Source: JAUVIB01 sp964424545
GTDB lineage: Bacteria > Calditrichota > Calditrichia > Calditrichales > Calditrichaceae
Assembly: GCA_964424545.1 (NCBI GenBank)
Contig: CAYRJN010000074.1
Coordinates: forward strand, 1-17,229
Length of the DNA stretch: 17,229 nucleotides
Direction: 5' to 3'
How positions within the stretch are numbered: the stretch's first letter is position 1; each line of letters begins with the position of its first letter. Shown one piece after another: positions 6,729 to 13,415 of the stretch. Position numbers and translations under genes: made by a program. The notes beneath the pieces are model-generated. The model saw nothing but the letters and a program-made list of their open reading frames with translations, searched no databases and was not told where the DNA came from.

Positions 6729-6764
6729 AAAGGAGAACGGTAATGATAAACCGATTCTCCTTTT
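6729..6764 (+). terminator. Hairpin between the SHOCT and ATPase genes
   Basis: AAAGGAGAA-CGGT (6729-6741) pairs with ACCG-A-TTCTCCTTT (6750-6763) as a 13-bp stem with one bulge and an 8-base loop, followed by TTTTAT. It looks like a weak intrinsic terminator or attenuator. It buries an AAAGGAG sequence and an ATG (6743) in the fold, so translation probably starts at 6794 instead. Confidence 0.55.
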
Positions 6765-6793
6765 ATACTTTCCATAAAAGCAAGGGGGGAAAG

Positions 6794-6973
6794 ATGCGCG
6801 AACATAACGATCATAATCATGCGGAAAGCGGCGGACATAAAATGAAGGGAAGGGGACACGATTCCATGAAAATGACTTCGACGGGACATGATCATCACGA
6901 ACACGACCACCATAATCACGGGAAAGCTTCCCATAAAAATTATGACCATCAATCACGGGAAAGCTTCCCATAA
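6794..6973 (+). CDS. His-rich N-terminus of CopB ATPase, cut off by frameshift
   Basis: This frame begins the ATPase described in the next entry. From the ATG at 6794 (AAGGGGGG about 5 bases upstream) it encodes about 59 residues dominated by His and Asp (HNDHNHAES, GHDHHEHDHHNHG), a metal-binding leader typical of CopB-type pumps. It runs off frame at a tandem duplication and stops at 6973. If one 37-bp copy is removed, this frame continues as HKNYDHHDHHAHMVRDFRKRF into the transporter. An alternative start at 6743 sits inside a hairpin loop. Confidence 0.7.
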   Translation: MREHNDHNHAESGGHKMKGRGHDSMKMTSTGHDHHEHDHHNHGKASHKNYDHQSRESFP

Positions 6974-8939
6974 AAATTATGACCATCATGACCATCATGC
7001 GCACATGGTGCGGGATTTTCGTAAAAGATTTTGGATTTCGCTGGTTCTGACCGTGCCGATATTGTTGCTTTCGCCAATGATTCAAAAAATATTGGGACTG
7101 GGAGATTCCATACGGTTCAGCGGTGACCTGCTGTTGGCTTTTGTCATTTCCAGCGTTATTTTCTTTTACGGCGGCTGGCCGTTCTTAAAAGGAATGATAG
7201 AGGAACTGCGCAAAAAAACTCCCGGAATGATGACATTGATTGCTCTTGCAGTCAGCGTTGCCTATATCTATAGCAGCGCGGTTGTTTTCGGCCTTGGCGG
7301 TAAAATATTTTTCTGGGAACTTGCTACTTTAATCGATATTATGCTGGTGGGACACTGGATTGAAATGAAATCTGTTATGGGGGCATCGCGGGCTTTAGAA
7401 GCCTTGGCTGAACTGATGCCATCGGATGCTCACAGAATATCAGAAGATGGTTCGATTGTTGAAACAGCATTAGATGAACTTAAAAGCGGCGATCTTGTAT
7501 TGGTAAAACCCGGAGAAAAAATTCCGGTGGACGGTGTTGTTGTCGATGGACAATCATCCGTAAATGAAGCCATGCTTACCGGTGAATCAAAACCTGTATT
7601 TAAAAACAGCGACAGTAAAGTGATCGGCGGCGCGATAAACGGAGAAGGCTCGTTAACCGTAAAAGTAGAAAAAACAGGTAAAGATTCTTTTCTATCGCAG
7701 GTAATCGATCTGGTGCGTCAAGCGCAGGAAAGTAAATCCAAAACACAGGATTTGGCAAACCGTGCGGCATTTTGGCTGACCTTAATTGCTATTGGCGCCG
7801 GCGGATTGACCTTATTTGTATGGTTAGCGATTATGTATCAGGATTTTGCCTTTGCTCTCGAAAGAACCGTTACGGTTATGGTAATCACTTGTCCTCACGC
7901 TCTGGGTCTGGCTGTTCCTCTTGTTGTTGCCGTATCTACAGCATTATCGGCAAAGAACGGCTTATTAATTCGCAACCGGGGCGCCTTTGAGCAGGCTCGG
8001 AACCTGCAGGCAATTATCTTTGATAAAACGGGAACACTGACACTGGGAAAATTCGGCATCAGCGATACAATCGTGTTTGACAATGAACTTTCTGTTAATG
8101 AATTAGTTGATATTGCCGCGGCTGTTGAAGTCCATTCCGAACACCCGATCGCCCAGGGGATTGTTAATTCAAAAAAAGAAAACTATACCGTAGCCGATTT
8201 TAAAGCGATACCTGGAAAAGGCGCCGAAGGAACGGTTAACGGGCAGAAAATAATGGTGGTTAGCCCTTGTTATCTGCGTGAAGCAGCCATAGAAGTTAAT
8301 GATGATCGTATTGTTCAGTTAAGCGCTCAGGGAAAAACCGTTGTTTTTGTACTTATTAATGATCAGTTAAAAGGCGCTATTGCTTTGGCGGATGTAATCA
8401 GACCGGAATCAAGAGATGCCGTTAAACGATTTAAAGAGATGGGTATCCATACCATGATGCTGACCGGTGACAACAGGCTGGTAGCACAATGGGTTGCAGA
8501 CGAACTGGAATTGGATGAACATATTGCCGAAGTTTTACCGCACGAAAAAGCTGAAAAGGTTAAAGAAATACAAGCGCGCGGCTGGATTGTCGGGATGACC
8601 GGTGACGGCGTAAACGACGCTCCTGCCTTAGCGCAGGCTGATGTGGGTATTGCCGTTGGCGCCGGAACGGATGTGGCCATAGAAACAGCGGATATCATTT
8701 TAGTACGCAGTAATCCTATGGATGTCTCATCTGCTATCGGACTGGCAAAGGCTACGTATAAAAAAATGACACAGAATTTAATATGGGCAACCGGTTATAA
8801 TGCGTTCGCTATTCCTCTCGCCGCCGGAGTATTGTATAGTTACGGAATCATCCTTAGCCCGGCAATGGGCGCGGTTTTGATGTCTTTGAGTACGGTTATT
8901 GTAGCTATTAACGCCCGTTTTTTGAAATTTGAAAACTAA
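6888..8939 (+). CDS. CopB-type P1B ATPase (metal efflux), frameshifted N-terminus
   Basis: A heavy-metal-exporting P-type ATPase. Numbering from 6888 (683 residues), it has TGES at 231-234 (actuator), the transmembrane metal motif CPH at 335-337, phosphorylated Asp379 in DKTGTLT, the HP nucleotide site (VHSEHPIAQG), and hinge GDGVNDAPAL from 572. TM7 has N-x6-YN-x4-P and TM8 has MSLSTVIVAIN. CPH rather than CPC marks the P1B-3 (CopB) class, associated with copper export. The first ~18 residues read from 6888 are out-of-frame His codons and not biological; an in-frame ATG at 7005 or 6942 could start a shortened, functional pump. The true start of the undisrupted gene is 6794. It follows the SHOCT gene and precedes a LECC miniprotein by 17 bases. 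Confidence 0.9.
   Translation: MIITNTTTIITGKLPIKIMTINHGKASHKNYDHHDHHAHMVRDFRKRFWISLVLTVPILLLSPMIQKILGLGDSIRFSGDLLLAFVISSVIFFYGGWPFLKGMIEELRKKTPGMMTLIALAVSVAYIYSSAVVFGLGGKIFFWELATLIDIMLVGHWIEMKSVMGASRALEALAELMPSDAHRISEDGSIVETALDELKSGDLVLVKPGEKIPVDGVVVDGQSSVNEAMLTGESKPVFKNSDSKVIGGAINGEGSLTVKVEKTGKDSFLSQVIDLVRQAQESKSKTQDLANRAAFWLTLIAIGAGGLTLFVWLAIMYQDFAFALERTVTVMVITCPHALGLAVPLVVAVSTALSAKNGLLIRNRGAFEQARNLQAIIFDKTGTLTLGKFGISDTIVFDNELSVNELVDIAAAVEVHSEHPIAQGIVNSKKENYTVADFKAIPGKGAEGTVNGQKIMVVSPCYLREAAIEVNDDRIVQLSAQGKTVVFVLINDQLKGAIALADVIRPESRDAVKRFKEMGIHTMMLTGDNRLVAQWVADELELDEHIAEVLPHEKAEKVKEIQARGWIVGMTGDGVNDAPALAQADVGIAVGAGTDVAIETADIILVRSNPMDVSSAIGLAKATYKKMTQNLIWATGYNAFAIPLAAGVLYSYGIILSPAMGAVLMSLSTVIVAINARFLKFEN
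6914..6987. repeat. Perfect 37-bp tandem duplication in CopB leader
   Basis: Two abutting identical copies, 6914-6950 and 6951-6987, each starting AATCACGGGAAAGC and ending TATGACCATC. Thirty-seven is not a multiple of 3, so the second copy shifts the frame. Each unit holds the near-palindrome GGGAAAGCTTCCC, which may promote slippage. Confidence 0.95.
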
Positions 8940-8956
8940 TAACAGGGGGGTGCATA

Positions 8957-9103
8957 ATGTTTAAGAGTAAATTTAAAAAATGGCTTGAGAGCTTAGCCGA
9001 ATCAAATGAAAAACAGTTCGGTAAAGGTCGTAAATTGGAATGCTGTGAACTTAATAAAGATGAACATATTTCACATACAAAAAATAATAAAAAAACTAAA
9101 TAG
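8957..9103 (+). CDS. LECC-motif miniprotein 1, putative metal-binding
   Basis: A 48-residue basic miniprotein. The body KWLESLAESNEKQFG is an amphipathic helix, followed by LECC and a Lys/Asn-rich tail. It matches the small 'LDCC motif' putative metal-binding proteins, with Glu replacing Asp. The vicinal cysteines (30-31) could bind a soft metal or carry sulfur. CAGGGGGG lies 7 bases before the ATG, and the gene is 17 bases after the ATPase. It is paralogous to the protein at 11020-11175: both have KW-L-E, A, N, F-G and LECC at the same spacing. Too short for many gene finders. Confidence 0.75.
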   Translation: MFKSKFKKWLESLAESNEKQFGKGRKLECCELNKDEHISHTKNNKKTK

Positions 9104-9156
9104 CTTTATTTCATATTTAGTTAATAACAAACAATAAACAACTCTTAGGGGGAATA

Positions 9157-9441
9157 ATGAGACTTTCCAAATTATTAAGCAAGTTTATATACTTAAGTAT
9201 GATGATGCCGTTCATAGTCAATGCGCAAATGGGCTATAATAATGGAGGGCATTTTCATCCTGATTCTTTACAGGATATATCGGTTTCCGGTACGGCTGTT
9301 GTGGATAGTTCAATAATGGGACACGGCCTATATTATCTTGATGAGGACGGCGACGGTACGGCAGAATATCAATTGAATTTTGGACCTTATTGGTATAATC
9401 CTGACAGCAGTGAAGCTGTTCGACCGATTAATGGGGAGTAA
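9157..9441 (+). pseudogene. Secreted Met/His-rich protein, 5' part before in-frame stop
   Basis: The 5' part of a gene that continues in the same frame after a TAA at 9439-9441. A GGGGGA ribosome site is about 5 bases before the ATG. Residues 1-24 are a signal peptide (basic MRLSKLLSK, hydrophobic core, cut near NAQ). The remainder is the first copy of an unnamed repeat, with YYLDEDGDGTAEYQLNFG carrying a DxDGDG calcium-like loop, then YNPDSSEAVRP. Alone it would be a 94-residue secreted fragment without the sorting domain. Combined 9157-10710 would be 517 codons. Either a true nonsense mutation, a readthrough site or a sequencing error. Confidence 0.75.
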
Positions 9442-10710
9442 ATTACAATCAGGGGCGGCGCCGCGCCAACCGATCACAAAGATTTACAGCTAATTGTCGT
9501 TTATGAAATTAACGGGAATTTTTGGCGCAACCCGACTGAAGCAACATGGAATATGATGGGTGGACATGACAGTGAAACAGGACACCATAACGGCATGGGC
9601 TATGCGTTCGGCTGGATGCACGATTCCGTAAAAACAAAAGAGTTAAGCGGTGTGGTTATAACCGATACAACGTTTATCTATACAATTTATTATCTTGACA
9701 CAGACAGCGATAGCCTGCCGGATTATTACCTTAATTTCGGCCCGCCATGGTATGAACCGGAAAGCGGAGCGGAAAGACCCGTTGACGGGATAATGGTACA
9801 GGTTAAAGGCGGCGAAATGGCGATGCACGACATTCCCATGCTGGTTGTATATGAATTGAACGGAGAAACCTGGCGTGATTCAGGAAATTTCGGTATGCAC
9901 TTCGGCGGCGGCTGGATTGACAACAATATGACGGAAGGACGTTATTTTCATTCACCGTTTGATTCTCTTGACGGTATCTATATTCGTCCGGGATGGGGCG
10001 GTGGAATGGGACAGCGTCATGAACATGACGGCGGTATGATGAGTGATAGTATCTTTTGCCAGATTTTAGAAGTTCTTCCACAGAGTATCCCGGATGAAGA
10101 AAATATGGATATCCTTGCCGGTTACGAAATAGGCATGTTTAATCCTGACGGCAATAATAATATGTGGATGGACGGTATGAACGGCGGACATATGACCATG
10201 CGTTCGGATGTTGATTTTTCATTACATTATAGCGATATTCAGCTTGAAGGTGAGCAAATTAATGAATCTACAATCGAAGTAAAATATTGGGATGACTATA
10301 ATAATACCTGGGTTACCGTCACAAATGCAGTGGTTGACCAGACCAATAATATTGTAACTTTTACCAGCGATGAAGTTAGTAATTTTGTTATCCTAAGCGG
10401 TCAGCATTCTGTTACAGCTTTAAAAACTCAGAATAGAAATATTACAGAAGGATTTGTATTGGAGCAAAATTATCCTAATCCTTTTAATCCTGTAACCGTC
10501 ATTACGTATCAGTTACCACAAGATAGCGAAGTGAAGCTGACCGTTTATAATGCCTTAGGACAGCAGGTTGCCGTACTGGTAAACGGTAAAATGAACGGCG
10601 GTATCCATAAAGTGGAGTTTAATGCAAAATCGCTGCCATCGGGAACCTATTATTACAAATTACAGACCGGCAACAGGAGTTCGGTAAATAAGATGGTATT
10701 AATTAAATAA
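9442..10710 (+). pseudogene. Secreted Met/His-rich protein, 3' part with type IX sorting domain
   Basis: The continuation in frame of the preceding gene; it has no stop from 9442 on, and the first internal ATG is at 9553. It includes the rest of repeat 1 (LQLIVVYEINGNFWR), then repeat 2 (YYLDTDSDSLPDYYLNFGPP, LVVYELNGETWR). Met/His-rich tracts follow: MMGGHDSETGHHNGMGYAFG, GGGMGQRHEHDGGMMSDS, MWMDGMNGGHMTMR, which suggest copper binding. The last ~85 residues are a type IX secretion C-terminal domain (NYPNPFNP, YNALGQQVAVLVNG, LPSGTYYYKL). The protein would be exported across the outer membrane and act as an extracellular metal chelator; the function is inferred from composition and neighbours. 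Confidence 0.75.
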
Positions 10711-10734
10711 GAACAGTCCGTTACGGACTTTCGA

Positions 10735-10769
10735 GGGCAGTCCGGGAAGAATTGCACCTGCGGCTGCCC
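10735..10769 (+). other. Stable hairpin before Cys-rich miniprotein
   Basis: GGGCAG-CCG (10735-10744, one bulged T) pairs with CGG-CTGCCC (10761-10769), a 9-bp stem with a 16-base loop. A smaller one, AGTCCG-TTA-CGGACT (10715-10729), precedes it. There is no T-run, so they are not terminators by themselves; they may stabilise or process the transcript. Confidence 0.5.
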
Positions 10770-10792
10770 GACAATTTAAAGGGGAGGGTGTG

Positions 10793-10960
10793 ATGAGTAG
10801 TTTTTTGCAAACGCTCATTTTGAGCATCGTACTTGTAGCCGCATCGGGATTTTTAATATTCCGGGCTAAAAATAAAGCTAACGATTTGAAGTCGGGGAAA
10901 GCGCCCGATTGCCACGGCGGCGGATGCTGCTCGCAAGGCTTAGACGCAGAATGCCATTAA
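10793..10960 (+). CDS. Cys/His-rich single-span membrane miniprotein
   Basis: A 55-residue protein. Residues about 4-23 form one membrane segment (LQTLILSIVLVAASGFLIF), followed by a basic stop-transfer (RAKNKAND) and a metal-ligand-rich tail with DCHGGGCCSQG and a final AECH. The layout resembles FeoB-associated Cys-rich membrane proteins, but there is no feoB nearby, so an analogous metal-delivery or binding role at the cytoplasmic face is a guess. GGGGAGGGTG lies just upstream of the ATG. It is 59 bases before the second LECC gene and 82 after the secreted protein. Too short for many gene finders. Confidence 0.7.
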   Translation: MSSFLQTLILSIVLVAASGFLIFRAKNKANDLKSGKAPDCHGGGCCSQGLDAECH

Positions 10961-11019
10961 AAATTTCTGTAAGGAATTTGAGCTCGCTTCGTCTAACCGA
11001 TAAAAAAGGAGAACAAAGT

Positions 11020-11175
11020 ATGAAACAATCAAAATTTATAAAATGGTTAGAGCGCATGGCTCAGGCAAATCGTAAAGAATTCGGTTATGAACGTTTGGAA
11101 TGCTGTAATGTGAACAATCCGTTAAAAAAAACGGCAAGCCGACAAAAAAATAAGAACGTCGATTTAAAAGATTAA
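11020..11175 (+). CDS. LECC-motif miniprotein 2, putative metal-binding
   Basis: A 51-residue paralog of the protein at 8957-9103. KWLERMAQANRKEFG is the helix, then YERLECCNVNN with the vicinal cysteines, then a Lys-rich tail. I chose the ATG at 11020 because AAAAAAGGAGAA lies about 6 bases upstream and the alignment with the paralog begins there; the longer upstream frame from 10909 overlaps the Cys-rich miniprotein and reads as arginine-rich nonsense. It matches the LDCC-motif family of small putative metal-binding proteins. It precedes a double hairpin and a MerR regulator. Confidence 0.78.
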   Translation: MKQSKFIKWLERMAQANRKEFGYERLECCNVNNPLKKTASRQKNKNVDLKD

Positions 11176-11182
11176 GGAAAAA

Positions 11183-11206
11183 GGCAATCCGCAACGGCGG
11201 AATGCC
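11183..11206 (+). other. Hairpin 1 before the MerR gene
   Basis: GGCAATCCGC (11183-11192) pairs with GCGGAATGCC (11197-11206), one A-A mismatch, tetraloop AACG. It lies directly after the second LECC gene and 17 bases before the next hairpin. Confidence 0.55.
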
Positions 11207-11222
11207 TGCGGGGGAGAACCGG

Positions 11223-11257
11223 ATACGGATTGTTTATTACGCAATCCGTATTTTTTT
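11223..11257 (+). terminator. Intrinsic terminator between LECC gene and MerR gene
   Basis: ATACGGATTG (11223-11232) pairs perfectly with CAATCCGTAT (11242-11251), a 10-bp stem with a 9-base loop, followed by seven T. It should end the metal operon, but only 31 bases remain before the MerR ATG, too little for a normal promoter plus leader, so it may be partial or act as an attenuator. Confidence 0.85.
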
Positions 11258-11288
11258 GGCATGAAATTATCTAAGAAGAGGCTTCATT

Positions 11289-11690
11289 ATGAAAATATTT
11301 ACAACGAGTCAATTAGCGGTAAAGGGCGGGGTAATCAGCGAAACGATACGTTATTATGAACGAAAAGGTTTGCTTCCCCCTCCTGCCAGAACAGTCGGCG
11401 GTTATCGCCAATATACGGAAGACGATTTGAAACGTTTGACGTTTATTAAAATGGCCAAAGAACACGGCTTTACGTTAAAAGAGATCAAGGAGCTGCTGGA
11501 ATTGCGGGTGAGCGCCCAATCTACCTGTAATGAAGTGAGAGAAATGGCACAAACCAAGATAAACGTTGTAGAAGAAAAAATCAGGGAATTAAAACAGATA
11601 AGAAAAGCCTTAAAACATTTAATGGTTAATTGTCATATTCAAAGCCCGACTGATGAATGCCCTATTTTAGATACCTTTGACGGCGCATAA
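11289..11690 (+). CDS. MerR-family metal regulator with mercury-type Cys triad
   Basis: A 133-residue MerR-family activator/repressor. The winged helix spans residues 1-70 (SETIRYYERKGLLPPP, then GGYRQYTEDDLKRLTFI), then a dimerisation helix (about 77-108) and a metal loop. Cys80, Cys115 and Cys124 keep the 35 and 9 spacing of the Hg(II) ligands Cys82, Cys117, Cys126 of Tn501 MerR; the tail NCHIQSPTDECPILDTFDG aligns with MerR. So a soft-metal sensor, Hg(II), Pb(II) or Cd(II), is more likely than a Cu(I) CueR type, which has the C-x7-C loop alone. The partner genes (CopB, LECC) suggest copper, so the ligand is open. No merA or merT is in the window. The last 52 bases overlap the convergent lipoprotein gene. 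Confidence 0.88.
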   Translation: MKIFTTSQLAVKGGVISETIRYYERKGLLPPPARTVGGYRQYTEDDLKRLTFIKMAKEHGFTLKEIKELLELRVSAQSTCNEVREMAQTKINVVEEKIRELKQIRKALKHLMVNCHIQSPTDECPILDTFDGA

Positions 11691-12436
11691 TCCCTATTCA
11701 TCACCTGAAAAACTTTTTCAATAAGTTGCTTTGTCTGTTCATCGCTATTCTCTTCTTTTATCTCATCCAGCAACTTGAATTTCTTCTTTGAAATAATGTA
11801 TCCTAAAACAGCTATGCGAAATTTTTCATTACCCTGCTTCTTGAGTATAATATTTTTTAATGTTTTGTCGTCTTTTTTAATGTAATCCAACGGGTCCTTA
11901 AGTCCAATCTTAGGATAGTCAAAAACATAATTAAAAAGTTTGTTTATCTCTCTTCTCTTTATTAGTTCGGATTTTTTCATTGGGTTAAAATCACCTTTAT
12001 AGTTAGGAATAATTTTTATATTTCTGTTTTCAATATTCAGTTTATAAAGATTTTCACCCCAAATAGACCGTGACGGATCTTGGACACTATAAGAAACTAA
12101 AAAATTAATAATATTTCCTTCTTTTGATAATTTTAAACTGCTTATCATTAAATCTTTTTTCTTAACAATAATTGATGACACAGTTTTTAGCAGTTTTTCA
12201 TTCTTTTGATATTCCATAATAAAATATTCATTATTTAATATTTTACTTTTTCCTCCATCTGGAATTGTTGCAATTCCGATTGGTCTGACAAATAATTTAT
12301 AATTTATCATGAAATATAAGTTGTTTTTTATAGTTACGCCTTGTGATGTTTCTATTGATATAACCGGCGTTTTTGTATAAAAATTACAACTTATAAGAAA
12401 TAAAGCTAAAAATAAACTATATATGACTTTTTTCAT
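11639..12436 (-). CDS. Hypothetical lipoprotein
   Basis: A 265-residue protein I do not recognise. Residues 1-17 form a lipoprotein signal (MKKVIYSLFLALFLISC) with a Cys17 lipobox, so it is probably anchored in a membrane on the periplasmic side. The remainder is Lys/Ile/Asn-rich, mixed strands and then helices (about 170-250, KLFNYVFDYPKIGLKDPLDY, KFRIAVLGYIIS), possibly HEAT-like, but not a motif I can name. The last 17 residues are read from the opposite strand of the MerR gene, so its end may have been fixed by recombination next to merR. Its codon use is more AT-rich than the metal cluster, as for other minus-strand genes here. Confidence 0.65.
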   Translation of the reverse strand: MKKVIYSLFLALFLISCNFYTKTPVISIETSQGVTIKNNLYFMINYKLFVRPIGIATIPDGGKSKILNNEYFIMEYQKNEKLLKTVSSIIVKKKDLMISSLKLSKEGNIINFLVSYSVQDPSRSIWGENLYKLNIENRNIKIIPNYKGDFNPMKKSELIKRREINKLFNYVFDYPKIGLKDPLDYIKKDDKTLKNIILKKQGNEKFRIAVLGYIISKKKFKLLDEIKEENSDEQTKQLIEKVFQVMNRDYAPSKVSKIGHSSVGL

Positions 12437-12528
12437 TTTACATTCTTCTTTTATTTGATTCTACAGAAATTTCAAAAAATAATCTATTTCGAACAGTTTC
12501 AATATTATTTTTTAATTTTGTCATTTCC

Positions 12529-12632
12529 TCGACTCGTCGGGATGTTCCACGAGCGAAGTCGAGAAATCTTAAAAGTAAAATACAACTTAAATCGTCTGTT
12601 TTAAGGAGGATGCTATAACCTTAAGATTTCTC
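12529..12632. repeat. Inverted pair of an intergenic repeat
   Basis: GAGAAATCTTAA (12561-12572) and TTAAGATTTCTC (12621-12632) are a perfect 12-bp inverted pair, 48 bases apart. The first extends outward as AAGATTTCTCGACTTCGCTC on the minus strand and folds with CTCGACT (12529-12535). The second continues to GGTCGAAATAACA near 12677-12690. Both look like copies of one AGATTTCTC-to-GAAATGACA element. Confidence 0.6.
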
Positions 12633-13232
12633 CACTACATAAGCGATAAAAAGTATTACTAATCCGGTCGAAATAACACTAAAGACGAGAATTCCATTAT
12701 ATCATATGTCCGCCACCTGAACAGTAGTAAAAAGGCAAAATATGGTCGATTTAGTTTTATTTTGCAGTGTTGGTTTTATTTTACCATAAATTGATTCTCG
12801 GAAAACTTTAATATAGTATATTAATTACATTTTTGCAAAGCTTAAAATGAATTTTTTTTTAGTTTTGGGAAATCTCGATAGATGTTTGCCCTAAGCATAA
12901 AACATCGGAATGTACCGTCATGATTAAAAGGCAAGGGGATTGGTTTTTCTAAGTTTCGGAATAAATCGTCAGAAAATGTTACATAGCTGTTATACTCCGA
13001 TTTATCAGAGAATGATGCCTGTTTGATTCCGGTGGCACATCCCCACACCTGAGATGAGTTTATATGCCGGATTGTCCCGAATTGGGATAATTAAAATTTT
13101 TTTGTCTTTGCAAAATATACTTCGGCATCTTAAATTGTTCCATAAGAATACATGATAAGAATCTTATTTTTATAAAGTCTTTTTAAACCGCTAAATAATT
13201 CCAAAGGCATGCAATGGAAACCTTAAAATTTA

Positions 13233-13291
13233 GGCTCTACTGTTTTTCCTTGGTAAATTGGAACTTTACCCACAAGAAACCCAGTAGAGCC
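13233..13291. repeat. Long imperfect hairpin, isolated
   Basis: GGCTCTACTG (13233-13242) and CAGTAGAGCC (13282-13291) are perfect 10-bp arms. Inside, GGTAAA and TTTACC pair with some bulges around TTGGAAC, so the whole folds as one ~59-base arm. It lacks integron attC core sites and a T-run. It may be a MITE-like remnant or small RNA. Confidence 0.55.
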
Positions 13292-13415
13292 AAGTAAAAT
13301 CTATTGATTATTTTATTTTGTTGTTTTATAAATACATTGCAATTAATTTTTAAAGCTGTTTTATGTGCGCCAACAAAAGCGATTCCGACTTGTTTTGATT
13401 AGATTGAGGATAGAT

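Larger units (their letters stand above)
12437..13415. other. Gene-poor stretch with structured repeats
   Basis: About 980 bases without a gene I can support. It holds two structured repeats listed separately (12529-12632 and 13233-13291) and short open stretches on the minus strand near 12840-13110 that read like protein fragments in two frames (for example IIPIRDNPAYKLISG), which may be a decayed gene. Confidence 0.5.

Noticed and set aside
6743..6793. Longer start for the His-rich leader
   Set aside because: It lies in a hairpin loop, and AAGGGGGG marks the ATG at 6794 better; the added residues do not look like a CopB leader.
12842..13048. Small minus-strand protein from a GTG
   Set aside because: No ribosome site or motif; another frame nearby also reads as protein-like fragments, so a decayed gene is more likely than a live one.
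13233..13291. Integron attC site
   Set aside because: No GTTRRRY or RYYYAAC core sites at the ends, and no integrase or cassette array nearby.
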